Positions 23,885 to 36,689 are shown, counted from the first letter of the stretch. The stretch: DNA of 64,000 nt from Nematopogon swammerdamellus (GCA_946902875.1 OX336343.1:15051596-15115595), one strand, 5' to 3'. Translations and numbers: made by a program. Notes: a model not told the origin generated them from the sequence alone.

Positions 23885-23995
23885 TCGTCAAAAAAACTCA
23901 TTGGTTCACGCCGGCCGGATTCGAACCGCGGACCTATCGCATGAGAAGCCGATGCCCAAACCACTCGGCCACCCGCCGTCGGGTGTCCACTGCCG
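23885..23995 (-). repeat. tRNA-derived SINE head
   Basis: On the minus strand GGTGGCCGAGTGGTTTGGGC (A-box-like) is followed 30 bp later by GGTTCGAATCCGGCC (perfect B box), the arrangement of a Ser/Leu-type tRNA. No CCA-side acceptor pairing or clean cloverleaf is seen, and it abuts LINE-derived sequence, so it is a SINE and not a functional tRNA gene. Confidence 0.65.
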
Positions 23996-24135
23996 GACAT
24001 ACGCCTCTCCCAATTATCCCCAGTCCTCCCGGCCTTCAGCGGTATGGCAACACTGATTATCTCCGACCAACGCAATGTCGTCGTTCCATCTGGCGAGTGG
24101 TCATCCCATACTTCTTTCCCGGTCCACGGCTGCCA
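23990..24135 (-). pseudogene. RTE 3'-end fragment
   Basis: In minus orientation CGACGACATTGCGTTGGTCG and GGGAGAGGCGTATGTCCGG match the end of an RTE ORF (W.DDI...A.dr..W...EAY). Confidence 0.5.
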
Positions 24136-25423
24136 GTGTACGACCCGTTTACTCCAAAGGTCCTCGTGTCGTCTATTGACATGCCCAACCCGCTGTCATT
24201 TGACTTATAGCACCAGGTGTCCAATATAAATAATGTAATACTTTTTTTTTATTTTACTACATTTCTGTAATTAACTTAATTTCTTGAATAGATATTATCT
24301 GTTAAATGCGATGGCCTGAAATTGCGCATATTTAAACATTCAGAGCACGAGCAAATAATAACATAAATTATGTCAACGTTCTCGTATGCATTTTTCTTAT
24401 TTTTTTTTTTTCTAATTTATGAAATAGGGCTTTAGCCGACTGTCGACTATGTCAGCCCCATCGTAACTATTATTATTATTTTTTAATATGGACCTGTTCC
24501 TGAAATACAGATGATTAATATTATTAACCTTCATTTCACTTCATTCGACTTAATTTAATTTCAAGCTTACTGGAATGGATGTTTCGTCCTCGTTACTTAT
24601 AGGGATGAGGAACGGATCACTCACTCGCCATCTGTTCGCTTTGTTTTCAAACTAGGTACAAGATTGTGTTAGCTCAAAAGGGCGTAAGTAAAATACTAAA
24701 TTAGTTTATAAAAAAATCTATGTTGTATTTATTTTATTTATTTATTTAATATGTTTTATTGTTTAATATAAATTATATATAACAAATGGCAGACTTATTA
24801 TATATATAGGCAATCTCTGCCGGTCCACCACCTTATTACAACATTTATTGTAGGTATTTAAAGAAACAACACTTTTAACTAATGACATATTAATAAATTA
24901 AAGAAAGAAAAACAACAAAGATAACTTGGACGCCTAAAATAACACAATATTTTTCCCTGTGTAGTCATAAACTGGCCTACTCCCTGGTTCCCGCTTGATG
25001 TTGAGTTTTGGGACAGTTGTATACGACCAGTAGTATGTCCATGCTTCCCTGAGTGGTTTCGATCACAAACCACTCGGAGATCAAATTGATCTTTTCTTCT
25101 TACTTGTTACAGTTTGTAGGTACATTCGCGCGAAACTTACCTACCATGTCTGCTTTTGCTTTGTAAAGACTTCTTTCAGTCGGCGTCGTCGTCGATACGA
25201 ACTTTCTTATCGAGAACGACTCAAAGTAAAAGTAACATTCCCTAAGAACTGGCCTATCAAAGAATTTGCGTCACATACAAAAAGGACTTTTCGCCTCAAC
25301 AAGACAAGATGGCAGCAGTTTTTCGTAAGATAAAGACATCTCCTTGAAACCTGAACTTTCGACAGTAGAGCTCGGCAATACATTACGGCAAGAGAATTGA
25401 TGTCTACGTTTTCAATTTTGTCA

Positions 25424-25745
25424 CCCTCGGTATCTCAGGGGTGCGGTCGGTCGACTGTCGGTCGTGATCATAAGCACACGTGGGTGCGGTCAGAACTTGG
25501 ATGGGTGACAGTTCGACTGTTGGACCTGGCTGACCGTGGTTCGGATTCCATGGAAAACTGTGGTACATTACCTTCTTATCTTTCTAAGTGGCAGGGTTTA
25601 AAACGCCGCCGGTTGGTCCATCCGACTGAAAGAAAGTTCGGTTGAAACGGCTATGTGAATAGCCGTTTAAACCGGTTTATTTCCATCCAGTTTAGTGTAG
25701 CGGCACGACCAAAGTGAAACACTGACATGGCATCTAGAAGGATAT
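25424..25745 (+). repeat. SINE with 5S-like head + shared tail (diverged copy)
   Basis: CCCTCGGTATCTCAGGGGTG, GTGCGGTCAGAACTTGGATG and GGGTGACAGTTCG form the head. AACGGCTATGTGAATAGCCG, CATCCAGTTTAGTGTAGCGG and CACGACC follow. The tail is truncated after GACATGGCATCTAG. Confidence 0.65.
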
Positions 25746-26745
25746 AATTTCATATCATTTCATTTCATATATCATTAATAAATTATATGGAAAACATTAT
25801 TTTGTTATTTTTAGTTAAACGATTTTCATAATTAGCTTTTTCGTAGTCGGGTTTTAGTTTTTAAGCATATAACTTGTATGGTGACAATCTGTATGGTACT
25901 GAGGCCAATGATGTACTGTAAAACAATTCTTGTACCTGTTTCGACAACAAACAAAACAACGAATGAATAAAACCTCTAAGCGATTTAATAATTTAATAAA
26001 TACGCGTTTGTCACAATATTTGATAGGCTGCGTGCAAGATTGACTGAAAGAAATGTCATCCTGCAAAGTTCACGTTCTGTATTGCAGAAAAGTGTAATTC
26101 ATAAATTTTTGACAGAGTATGTAGGTATGCATCCCGTGGGTAAATAAATATTCTCACTACTGTTACTTACAGTTGAAAGTGAGTAACAACGGCGGTGGAG
26201 GCTCCTCCGTGCGGATGGCGAGCGCATAAATCATTTAACCTAATCATCTTCATAAACAAACAAAAGAAAACAGAAACTGTGCAAAAGTATAAACATTTTC
26301 GGGGCGATTTATTCCGCGAGCGGGCGCAACGTTCATAAATCTTGATTCACCTGAAAATTATCGGGGCGAAGGCTTTTTTTATTTTCATTGTGAAGGCTGT
26401 TTTCGTGTCCGACGACGCGCCTCCGCCGCCGCCCGCGGAGCGAAGCCTCCAGAGGAAATAATGAATATCTCCTTCAGCCTTCGATGTCCGTCATTGTTTT
26501 GTTGGAAAGGCGAGCTTCAAATTTCGCCGAGAGTCCATTTATCTGACCTCTAATTCATTTGCGCCGGTGGAGGTGGAATATTTTAGCTTGTTAGAGGTAG
26601 ATTTAGGAATATTATAATTGTAATTTATACAATCCTGAAATCCAACTCTTTGATCTGATGGCTACGCTTCGGTGTATTATTAGAAATAACAATTATTATT
26701 TGTATTTTATAATAGCTCATTGGAATTATTTTAATTTTTATTTTT

Positions 26746-27125
26746 TTTGGGAAGCACGACATATGTCGTGCGCCTGACTAATGCAGAAGTGTAGTCCGAC
26801 GGCGCCCACGGGCATTCTGATATTTACGGGCGCTGCGAATACCATGTCGGCCGGCTAGGTGCACCTTCACATTATGTTTGATTGAAGGATCGCAGACTGT
26901 ACATTAGAGGAAAGGATGCAGGTGGAGTGCATTCCTCATGTTAACAATACAGTAAATAAAGGATTTACAGGATCGATGTGTCCTAAATGGTGGGATATCG
27001 ACAGTGTGTGGATGCATTCTCAACCTGTTGCGCGTGGAACGATGATAGAATGGGGATGGAGGGATCGCATCGTGCAGCTCCTTGGAACACTCTCCGTGGT
27101 ACAGGCGATAGAACACACACAAAGA
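26746..27125 (-). pseudogene. Non-LTR ORF2 3'-end fragment (subfamily 2)
   Basis: A 72-codon minus-strand stretch (26904-27122) reads FYRLYHGECSKELHDAIPP then FYHRSTRNRLRMHPHTVDIP and the start of the WNALP region (degenerate). This is the same region as residues 752-830 of the complete ORF at 37944. It ends at a CACGACATATGTCGTGC palindrome. Confidence 0.75.
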
Positions 27126-27219
27126 TCCAACGTCCCTGCGGAGTTGTAATTGGCTATAATTGAGACTTTTAACACTTTTAAATTATTTTAATGAATTAAT
27201 TATGTGTATATATGAATTG

Positions 27220-27435
27220 CGGTTATCGCAGACCCGATAACAGCTGAGGTAGGCCTCGTACAAGCAAACTTAGTGTGGGACACCCCCCGGCTAGGTAGCG
27301 GCCTAAAGAGTGTAGCCGGTAGTGTATGCATGAGAAGAGCGGAAGATCGGTGGGGTGGTGGTCTGCCTTAGAAGAGGTTTACGTCCAACAATGGACCGAT
27401 ACGGGCTGATGATGATGATGATAATAATGATAAAT
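27220..27435 (+). pseudogene. RTE 3'-end fragment with GAT-repeat tail
   Basis: GAAGATCGGTGGGGTGG, CTTAGAAGAGGTTTACGTCC and AACAATGGACCGATACGGGC are followed by (GATGAT)n at 27410-27432. RTE elements commonly end in such short repeats. Confidence 0.6.
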
Positions 27436-27934
27436 AAATGCGAACACATCAGTTTAACTTCAAAAAATATTTAAACCCTGGAAATAACTGCACCAATTTT
27501 TTGGTTCCTTCTTTCAGGCAATACAAAAATGGTCAAAACTTGGAATTGCCAAATCACTGAAAAGTTTTGTATTTATACTTCACTCCACTCTTATACTCCG
27601 TGGGCAATTCAAGTATTAATACGCAAACTACTCAAATTGAAAAGCCAACCACAAGCGAGTGCCGCTTACATTCCGCGCCAGGCACTCATTTATCCTCTAC
27701 AGAACTTTCCACATCAAAGCTTACGAACAGAAGAAACCACAAGAGATTTGAATGCTATTTTCTATGTAAGTATAGCAATATTTTTTACGCCACAGACTGA
27801 TTGTTGTATCTTTTGAGGGAACGGTAAGTCTCAAGGGAGTAAACCATAGAAACTAACGAATGAATAAAATTCCACCTTCAGAACATCAAATCACAATTTG
27901 TTATTGTGTACTGTTTATTGATTATTCATATGGC

Positions 27935-28045
27935 AGTAATACTGCGCTCGAACTCGTCATAATTTGTTCTATCCAGTTTGATTACACCTTTGATTACACC
28001 CACAAAGAACCGGCAAGAAACTTCGCAAGTTTTTTTTTTCAAACA
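27935..28045 (-). repeat. Repeat family E ('TTCTTTGTGGGTGTAATC')
   Basis: In minus: AAGTTTCTTGCCGGTTCTTT and GTGGGTGTAATCAAAGG. The homologous plus-strand copy is at 44885-45040, which ends in (AATAAAG)n. Confidence 0.5.
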
Positions 28046-31000
28046 TATTAATACAAGTATTTTAATGACTATCCACATAATAAAACCGCCTACAGTGCAG
28101 GGCAGCTATAAATCGCCCAGTTCGATCGACAGGTGCAGTCAGGTAGAAAAGTTGAAGTAAATCTGTTGATCCTTGTCGCACACTCTCACTCGCTGGCGCG
28201 GTGCAGTGTGTAAATACAGAAGACTGGAAGCGAGTCATAGTGAAAAGATTCTACGAGTTTTACAGTCGACTCCAACTGCGGATCATTTCAGTGTATCAAG
28301 GTGTCTGATTGCTGGTTTCTTGGATTACTAGCTTTTGACCGCGGCTCCGCCCGCGACATTGTTAGGTATGCTTAGGAGTTAGGTTTTAGAGCTACCGCGT
28401 AAGTCCTTCTGTATAAAAGTGTACATTCTTATTAATTATGTAACTGTTTATAAAACTATCTAACATAATATTACTTTTCTTTAATTTATCATTTTCATGT
28501 AACTCTAAGTGATAAGCAAACGTATCTTGTATTATGTTAAGTGGCCACTCTTTCCTGCGTTTTGAGCAAAGTTCTCTTCCCACTGCTTCTCAGTCCATTG
28601 GAGAAATATTGCGTCGATAGCCTAAAACCACAGCAAGATATGACCGATTTCATTAATGAAAGTGCAACAATTTCCAAACAGTGTCGATGAAAAAGCTTCG
28701 CAATTTGAAAATTCCGGCGAATGTTTTTTTCTGTCCGCGCAGATGAAGCCAAATAATAACCCAACTTTTTTAGTCGATAGGTATTTCCGCTGCGAAACGT
28801 GACGCCGTTCATTGTTCAAGAACCACATCATGTTCAACATTCAAACTAAAACTTTCATTTCCGTATAATGGGCGAATCGATTTGTTTTCTTTTGTGCGCT
28901 TCTAATAAACTCGACCTATGGCGGCGTGGGAGTTAAAATTGCTTTGGATTCTTTTTGCTTTGTTTTGTGTTGTCTATTGCTCCACAAGATTACTTCGTTG
29001 AAAACGATATGTTGTACGTATATTAAGATGCATTTTAGTATTTTTATTTAATTATGCTATATAAATAATAATAATTTCTTTAATATTAATAATAATATTA
29101 AAGAAATATTCATTACTGTTCTATATTATTTTTCCACCAGGGCCGTGGCTCGAGTAAGGACTAGTGAATCATTTGAGAAAATGCTATTATTTTGTACAAA
29201 GTTAGAAAAAAACTACCGGCACAGAGGGGTATCTTTACAAAACAATATTTTATTCATATTCCAGCTCGAGCTAAGGTTGGCTTTAATAATTTACGAGATA
29301 GCTGAAGCTGGGTTCCGCCCTGTAGCCAGCTCCGTCAACTGCGTCGTAACTTTTTTAATTTCAGTGCGCGGAGCGGTCGCAGGGGCCGTACAGGCTTCAA
29401 AAGGTTCTTTGTGTTGTTAAAACTTTGCGGTAACCTTGTTTGCTGTGTTGCCCCCGATTCAACTGTTGATAAACTGAATAAGCATTTGCGGTTGCTTTCG
29501 AAAATCTGACTGCAAAAATCGACCGTTAATCTTTTAGGGTTACATTTATTTACGACATTATTTGGTCCTTCGGGTCATTTTTATTCCCGAAGCTTTTCCT
29601 ATATTTACATAGATCATTTTACCAAAGTGGCTTATCTCAACAGACTTCCTGAGCGACGACATGTGCGATATTGCCAGTAATTACTATGCTAAAGTGACGT
29701 TCAGTACATCACGACCTCTTCTCGATTAACCGAGTTTCCTCAGTTAACAAGATAACTTTACCGAACCTGCGGAGGCGTCCTTCGATATTGGCTTTACCGG
29801 TGCTTTTAGATCTTCTTCTCCTTACATTACTTTCCACATAAGTTTGCAAGTCACTTAGGCAACAGCCAGTAGCAGACGGTCCTGACAATAAACTATTTAC
29901 ATAGAGGAGCATAGATCTAATCTATATCTATCTATTGTTTATGTTTATTCCATTATCCGTATTTTGTTCTCATTATATTAATAAACTGGCCTGCCTTTAG
30001 AAATAGCTCTTAATTTAAAAACATTTCACGAATGTGATGGCTTTGCCGGGAAAAGTTCCTGTTTTCCATTCTGTTTTCAGACTCGTTCGTCATATTAAAT
30101 TTTTCCGAAAACTCATAACGAGATCCCCCTCTCGGTTGGCGTTCTAAGCTTCGTCTGGTTTTTTCCAGTATGCAAATGGTGACATAACTTTTTATTGTCT
30201 CGAGTCTCGACCGAAAGCGTTTTCCAGAAATGCTTATTTGAATTTCGCGCGAGCCAGTTGGTTTTCTTGCTTAAAACTACATCACTTGAACCGATTTTAC
30301 ATTTAACAAAAATAAACCGCAGAAATATTGTTGTGACACTTTTTTCATGTTACGTTCGTTATTTGAAATTGCGTCACTCGTGGTCGACGATGAAAGTATC
30401 GTGCAAAGACCCTTTCCTTTGTATAATGGTGACTTCAAAGTACCCCAGTTACTTTGAAGTTGCCTGTAGTTTGTGCACGTTTATTATTATTGTGATTTTG
30501 GGTTTAATTTACGGGTTGACTTTTTACAGTCAAGTCAAGGGAGCAGTCACGAATGTAAACGTCAATTTTCGCGACGGCACTTTTTTAAATGTAATTTCAG
30601 CATTTTTCTTTGCTAAGCCCGGTGCTAAGTCGTGCGCATTCAAGGCGTGCCAAATGTTTAACGGCGTTTGTGTTAACTCTTGAGTTGGCTCTGCTAAATG
30701 AAAACACCGAAGAGTTTTAAAGACCAGCGACCGCGGCTTCGCTGAGTACACCTTCAAATTGAGAAAATGTGTACATTTACTTAAGACTACCTACATAAAT
30801 GTTTAATATCTAGGTAAAGTCACTCTAAAAATGTAGATAGATTGGTAGAACTTTTTCCAACCTACTTTAAATGCTTCCAATGCGCCTCTTCCACTCCCAA
30901 TGTTTTTCATACGCGCTTCATATTGCAATCAATATCTACAAAGAATATATTTGTAAAAGTTCAAATAATATTTCTAGTACTAGACGTGGAAAATCTACGG

Positions 31001-31335
31001 AAAAGTCTGAAAACTTGCAAGATTGTGGGCAGAGTTTTAATGAGTTCGGATCAAGACGCAGATCAGTCTTCAGTGTCACCGCCTAGCGCGTTCCGCTTGG
31101 AGGTCAATTCACTGTATTTTTGACATTGAAAATTTCTTTTCGATCGCTTTAGTATAGTCCCCGATTTCCAGCGACAGTGCGAAGTCTCCCCGGTGTCGCG
31201 AGTTTTAAGGCTACGTAAATAGTCAGGGTGTCAAATGGCGCGTATCGACGAGGGCTACAAGATGGTGAAAAATTTTTTGGTGAGAAATTTCAAAAGTTTG
31301 AGAATTTTTGAGAAAATTGCAAAAAACTTAAAATA
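28046..31335. other. Intronic, no gene recognised
   Basis: This is part of intron 1. A stretch at 28080-28300 with balanced composition (GCACACTCTCACTCGCTGGC) resembles an insect leader sequence, but no start codon or donor can be tied to it. Confidence 0.4.
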
Positions 31336-31585
31336 GCCTACCACGGATGCGCACCAACCGGTTCTGTAGATCTTTTATTCACAGAACCGGGAAAATGTGG
31401 AACGCACTCCCTGCCCATCTATTTCCTCCCAAGTACAACCTGGGGTTCTTCAAAAGGGGCGTGAAAAGGCTCCTGTCAGGCCGGCATGGCATTCGCAATC
31501 CCCGTGCATCACAGAATGTCCATGGGCATCGTTAGACACCTACTTGTAGGTGAAACGATGCCACGTGTCGCGCTATCAATAAAAA
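31336..31585 (+). pseudogene. Non-LTR ORF2 3'-end fragment (subfamily 1), best-preserved copy
   Basis: A 62-codon open stretch (31347-31535) reads FIHRTGKMWNALPAHLFPPK and FKRGVKRLLSGRHGIRN, the conserved C-terminal region after the RT of this element family. It ends with GCCACGTGTCGCGCTATC and an A-tract at 31582. Confidence 0.75.
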
Positions 31586-32635
31586 AAAACCGTTTTTAGG
31601 GTGTTCATAAAGGGCACTGTTAAACATATTTCTGAAAAAAGGGTCGTTGTCTAATTTAATGGCATACCTTCAGGAGGCCCCCTGGTTAGGGAATATACCG
31701 AGACCCTAAGCATTTGTCGGGAGTGGAGTGAATTGAGATTGGAGACACTTAACCAACGATCTTACCGAAATCTAATAGATTCCCTTTACGAGAGACACAC
31801 CACAAATGGACCCTACCAACATTTTTGTCTCCATTTTCCATTTGGTATTTTTTCAATTAATTCTTAGGACATGTACTATTTTGACTGCAGACATTAAACA
31901 TTAAATTTACGTATAATTATCTAGAGCACTCAAGTTATATCGAGTGCTTTGTTATTCCGTTACGAAATTTACATCGAATGTCAATGTCGCTACTGAATTG
32001 CAACGTAATAATTTTACTGAAAATATCGCACTCATTCCTCAGTTGTGACAGTAGTGAATTGTGCTCCAGCCTTCGATGTATGTGACCTCGGTATTGATTT
32101 TAAGTCAATCAGGACGACGCGATGTCTATATTGGATTATACGATTTTATGCGACGCAGGTGGATTTGTTGCGAAAGGAATGTAATTTATTTCTGTATGCT
32201 TCATGCGTAATACAGTTTAGCATTGTTTTCCTTCATTGTATATTGTTTACTGAACATTCGTTTTGCCTTGAACTTTTTAGAATGTATTGTTTTTATGTTC
32301 CGTTCGATGCACGGTTGAAATTAAATCAAAATATAATCTTTATTGCATAATAAAAAGTGACAAAAGGCGGACTTGAAGCCCAAAGGCATTCTCTACCAGT
32401 CTCGACTGGTATTATGGATAAGGCAGATGAGTAGTGCGAAATTAACCCGAAAAAAAAAACAAATATACGGATATGCGAATACAATTACAATATGCGGACA
32501 CTGCCGTTTCATAAAAAAAACTTGTGTGTTCAGACAAGTTTAGGTCAAGCAACACTAGGGAAGTGTCTCTGGTCCACTCCATTAACGTTCTTGGTGAGTA
32601 GAATGGCAGTTGAAAACGGAGATGTTTTGTTGCAG

Positions 32636-32805
32636 CCTGCGTGGCCGCCCACAACATCACACAGCTGGAAGTGCCGATGTACGCGGACCCGCGGCGGCCG
32701 GCCGAGCTGAGTTGCCGCTACCGCATGGAGGCCGCGCCGCCGCTCCACTCCGTCAAGTGGTACCGCGACGCCAACGAGATCTTCCGCTACACGCCTGGCC
32801 AGCAG
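32636..32805 (+). CDS. beat-like Ig protein, exon 2 (first half of Ig domain)
   Basis: The acceptor is TTTTGTTGCAG at 32625-32635 and the donor is CAG|GTCAGA with GT at 32806. The exon is 170 nt, enters in phase 1 and leaves in phase 0. Combined residues 19-75 carry an N-glycosylation sequon (Asn25), the motif LEVPMYAD, the B-strand Cys45 in AELSCRYRM, the C-strand Trp60 in SVKWYRD, and then EIFRYTP. The VKWY(K/R)D...E(F/I)FRYTP pattern is the hallmark I know from insect Beaten-path proteins, which are secreted or membrane-tethered Ig proteins acting with Side-family receptors in motor-axon guidance and synaptic specificity. The exon is GC-rich compared with the surrounding intron, as expected for conserved coding sequence. 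Which beat paralogue this is cannot be decided. Confidence 0.9.
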
Positions 32806-33204
32806 GTCAGATACATAATCAATCTACCATTTGATGTGTAAACCGTCATCTATACCGGTTTTTTGGAGGCTGGAGTGAATTGCTATCTGCTAACTGTAAC
32901 ATTTGTAACTGTGCGGCAAGGAAAGTACGACCTAGATTTCATGTGCGTTTTGGCCGATAATTTATTCAATGCTGTTGTATAAATACAGGAGGGATTCCCC
33001 CTACCCTACCTTCATAGCATTTTAAACGAAAACTGTAAGGGAAGGGCGGTTCTTAAGTGATGGCTTAAGAAATGTTTTAAATGTTTTTTTCTATACTTAT
33101 TTGACAAAATATTTTATAAGTAGGTATGCACAGTATGGAGCGAATTTGAGTGGAAGGGTTGGAAAGGGTACCTGGACCAGATCGGGCATGTGGCCAAAAA
33201 GGGT

Positions 33205-33400
33205 CAATTGCGTAGTACCCTTAACCAACGAGCACGTGTGGTTTCGAATCCCACAAAATCTTTTTGTTTTTTTTTTAATTTTAATTTTTTTTTTTTTATT
33301 TTTTAAGCAATGTTACGGTGTTTAAATTGTTTTAGTGTGTTTAGTTTTTTTTATAACCACCTAAGAATTATTTTCGGAAATACAAACTTGTAACAAAAAC
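33205..33400 (+). repeat. tRNA-derived SINE tail copy inserted in a LINE fragment
   Basis: TGGTTTCGAATCCCACAAAA (B box), a T-rich linker, CAATGTTACGGTGTTTAAAT and ACCACCTAAGAATTATTTTC match 6930-7040 reversed. LINE 3'-ORF sequence is interrupted at about 33205 and resumes near 33525. Confidence 0.6.
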
Positions 33401-33426
33401 GACATACACCGCCTCAACATTAGGTT

Positions 33427-33469
33427 AGGGTTAATATAAAGAAGATGCGTCGCTCTTTATATTAACCCT
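33427..33469. repeat. Perfect 16-bp inverted repeat
   Basis: AGGGTTAATATAAAGA, an 11-base loop, then TCTTTATATTAACCCT. No associated gene is seen. Confidence 0.6.
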
Positions 33470-34616
33470 GGTTATTTTTTTAAACCACCAAAACAGTTTC
33501 AGAATTCAGAGACATCAGAATTGATCCCGAGCCACTCGTTAAGAGAGTGGAAGAGGCGGCAGAGGTATGTCAGGATCGTGGCACGTGGAGATCCTATTGG
33601 GAAACAGGCTATGTATGCACAGTCACTAAATTCAGCCACCCAAACCGTTAAAAAAAATTTCGTATCGTAAGGGATGGTCATGGAATAAGTTACTTTGTTT
33701 TATGAGATTTATGCGTTTGTAGACTCTATGTATACTAAAACTAAATTGTAGATTTTTAGAAATCTTTTCTGTATGTATGTATGTTCCTCCATATCCGAAT
33801 TCGATGAAACTTAGTACAAGCACATTTAACTATACGTCACACAGGATAGGCTAAATGAAATTCAGTTACGGTTACGCTAAGTTGTAAGCGCGCCGAAATA
33901 AGGTACGGTAGCGGGATTACTTACTTTCTTCATTTTAAATACAAATTTCACGCGGGCGAAGCCGCGGGCAATAGCTAGTCTATAATAATATCGTGTCGAA
34001 ATTGGAAACGAAGTCGTGCACCGCCTCCGCGGCGGCGGCGTGATATGGGTCACAGCTCGATCCAGCTTATAGGTAATTTTCTAGTCTCTATAAATCACAA
34101 ATTTAATTAAAAGGTTGAACGAAGGAACTAATGAAGTAAAGGAATAACAATAAGGATCGAAAGCTGGCGGGAGGGGAGCGCTTCCCACCCGTAGCGCATG
34201 CACGTACACGATCAATATTACTGTCAGTATTACTGATAGCCGTAGAAGTAATATCCAGAAGGAGCGAACTGTCATATTACTTGAAGTGATATGAAATGAA
34301 AATATACTTTATTGTTCACCATTATGCACAAAGGTGAGTTTAATTATTAGGTACAAATATTTTAGTGCCTAACGACTTGGTGAACTCTGTAAGCATCGAC
34401 CGCTTCCTGTTCAAAGTTCACGTTCAAAGAACGTTACCACAAACTTTTCCTGATTTCCTGATACTCATCGATGCCCTTACATCTTCAATTCAGTTTATAA
34501 TATGTAAAGTAGGTATATTAATATGTAATACGCATAGTATATAAGAGTTGAAGAACATTACAATATTTATTTTTCTTATTGTATTATGTAATTATGTATA
34601 TGTAAGGATGTATATG

Positions 34617-35082
34617 CAGGCCTCTAATATCAAACATGGCTTTGTACACCCACGAAGGAAATGGGTTTTATTTGTTAATATGAAAGAGTACCTGTTTTCC
34701 TACAGAAATCAACGGCGATACCACATCAAAAATAGCTTTGTCTAGTATAAATATTGATCTGAAAATACCATTGCGCAACAGAAATAGCAATGTCCAATAC
34801 ATCGCTATAATATCGCTCACAGAACGTTTTTATGCTCTACTGTCAAATTGCAAAAAGTGGACAAAGCTATGTTTGATATTAGATGCCTTTTCCTACAGAA
34901 ATCAACGGCGATACCACATCAAAAATAGCTTTATCTAGTATAAATATTGATCTGAAAATACCATTGCGCAACAGAAATAGCAATGTCCAATACACCGCTA
35001 TAGTATCGCTCACAGAACGTTTTTATGCTCTACTGTCTAATTGCAAAAAGTGGACAGAGCCATGTTTGATATTAGAGGCCTG
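34617..35082. mobile_element. MITE with 29-bp terminal inverted repeats and an internal 193-bp duplication
   Basis: The left end CAGGCCTCTAATATCAAACA (then TGGCTTTGT) is repeated inverted at 35054-35082 with one mismatch. The segment TCCTACAGAAATCAACGGCG to about 34884 recurs 193 bp later. Each unit ends with a version of the right terminal repeat (34861-34887 and 35054-35082). Confidence 0.8.
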
Positions 35083-36504
35083 TGACTTGTATGTATCTAT
35101 GTACAATTTGTCCATGTATTTTTATTTCATACTACTGTCCATTATTTAGCACTGCATTGCCCGCCAATACGCGTTTTTAACATCCCAAAGGTTAGTTCCC
35201 AAAGAATGCCGCAAGGCATTAAACTCGCCTTTTGTGATTCTTTTATACAATGGTGTACAATAAAGTAAGTATATTATATTCATTCATTCACTTCCTTTGT
35301 TAGTTCAGTGATCAACAACGAAAAGGTGTCGGGACTTTCTTGCCATAATCTAACATGTCCTACGCTCAGAATGTCGATTCAGGGTTTTTTTCGGACATAA
35401 AGTTATAACTGAAAATTCTTTCGGTCATAAAACTCTCCCGAAGCATTACGTCATTCAGGCTCCTTTACGATTCAATATGGCCGAGTCGGCGCCTGTCGCG
35501 TCACCGAGCGAGTACATTGTTCCTCGTTCGTGCAATTTCAGGTGAAGAGCAGCTACGATGTAAGCGTAAAATGAAATTCCATTTCTATTTCGTTTTCATA
35601 CAGCCCGGACGTAGAGATGTAAAGAATATGAAGTGGAGTAATATGTACAGCACTTCATTGTAGCGTTTTGAATAAAGACTTAGAGTTAGCCACGGCTTCG
35701 CTCTCGTGAAATGCTTATTCGCTGAGATGGTATGTCAGCTAATCCAAAGGTAAGCTCGAATAATGACTTATGATGACATTAAGATCGCGTATTGTACATA
35801 ATTTGTATGATGTTTTATAGGAACACTGGCACGGCTTCTGTGTTCAGGAGTCCATCAGAAAATCAAACAGCCAATAACACCACTCCTCACAAAAACCCGC
35901 TGAGTGCCGTGCCAGGGAGATGAGAATTGATGTTCAGTAAATGTACACCTATGTAAAATTTTGGGGCAACTAGTAGTCTGAATTTTACGAGTAATATGAA
36001 AATAAGATTTAAAAAATCTGGTTATATTGTAGTTTACATTTCGCTATAAAGTATGCTCAATCTGTAAACAAGAAGATGATAACATCAGACTCTACTACTA
36101 AGCTCTATTTAAGCTAGAGTGATGTTACACATCGCCCCTACATATTTAAGTATTTATTTATTTATTTTGTACGTCAGATTAATTTTTATATTTTTTTTAT
36201 TCAGTAGTCATCAACTCATCACAGCACATAAAGAACACAATTAATATAACATATTTAACAGTCTCAAAACCTGGTATTACATTAATAGATAGTACCTACA
36301 TACAATAAACATTAATTGTGCTAACTTAAAAACGTAGTTAAAAACATTACCCTCCTTTTTGCTTCGGAAAGTCGGTTAAAAAGATATTTTTTTAGTAAAC
36401 AAAAAACTTTAATCGCTAGGAAATTAAAATTTAACTCACAAACAAGCATTACATTAGTGAAAACTGCAAATAAAGCGATTTAGACGTTTTCGAGCATAGA
36501 CACA

Positions 36505-36640
36505 CTGTATTTTTAACCCCCGGCGCAAAAAGATGGGTGTTATAAGTTTAACGTGCGTGTGTATGCTTGTATGGGTGTGTCTGTCTGTGGCATCATAGCT
36601 TCCAAACGGATGGACCGATTTGGATCCGGTTTTTTATTTG
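36505..36640 (+). repeat. Repeat family D, longest copy
   Basis: GTATTTTTAACCCCCGGCGC, GGGTGTTATAAGTTTAACG, CTGTCTGTGGCATCATAGC and ACGGATGGACCGATTTGGAT. Confidence 0.6.
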
Positions 36641-36689
36641 TTTTTCTTTACTCAACTTACAGGATGTACGAGTATATATACCATATAGG

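Larger units (their letters stand above)
23440..32635 (+). other. beat-like gene, intron 1 (9.2 kb)
   Basis: This is the intron between the phase-1 donor at 23440 and the acceptor ending at 32635. It contains SINE copies at 23.6-24.2 and 25.4-25.7 kb, non-LTR fragments at 26.75-27.4 and 31.3 kb, and otherwise unremarkable AT-rich sequence. Between about 27440 and 31330 I recognise no gene. The longest open frame there (30195-30683, 162 codons) has no recognisable motif and a length expected by chance. Confidence 0.7.
33120..33610 (+). pseudogene. LINE ORF 3' fragment split by a SINE
   Basis: AGATCGGGCATGTGGCCAAA and GCGTAGTACCCTTAACCAAC (to about 33205) are continued at 33525 by CTCGTTAAGAGAGTGGAAGA and CAGGATCGTGGCACGTGGAG. 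In the intact relatives (11335, 37630) these parts are adjacent. Confidence 0.6.

Noticed and set aside
23906..23990. Possible tRNA gene on the minus strand
   Set aside because: A and B boxes are present, but no clean acceptor stem or cloverleaf is seen, and it is embedded in repeat sequence; treated as a SINE head.
30195..30683. 162-codon open frame in intron 1
   Set aside because: No domain, signal or codon pattern recognised. A frame of this length is expected by chance in 64 kb of six-frame sequence.
31655..31875. ~73-codon frame without a Met (reads ...LNQRSYRNLIDSLYERHTT...)
   Set aside because: It looked protein-like, but I could not tie it to a family and no second copy is in the window.
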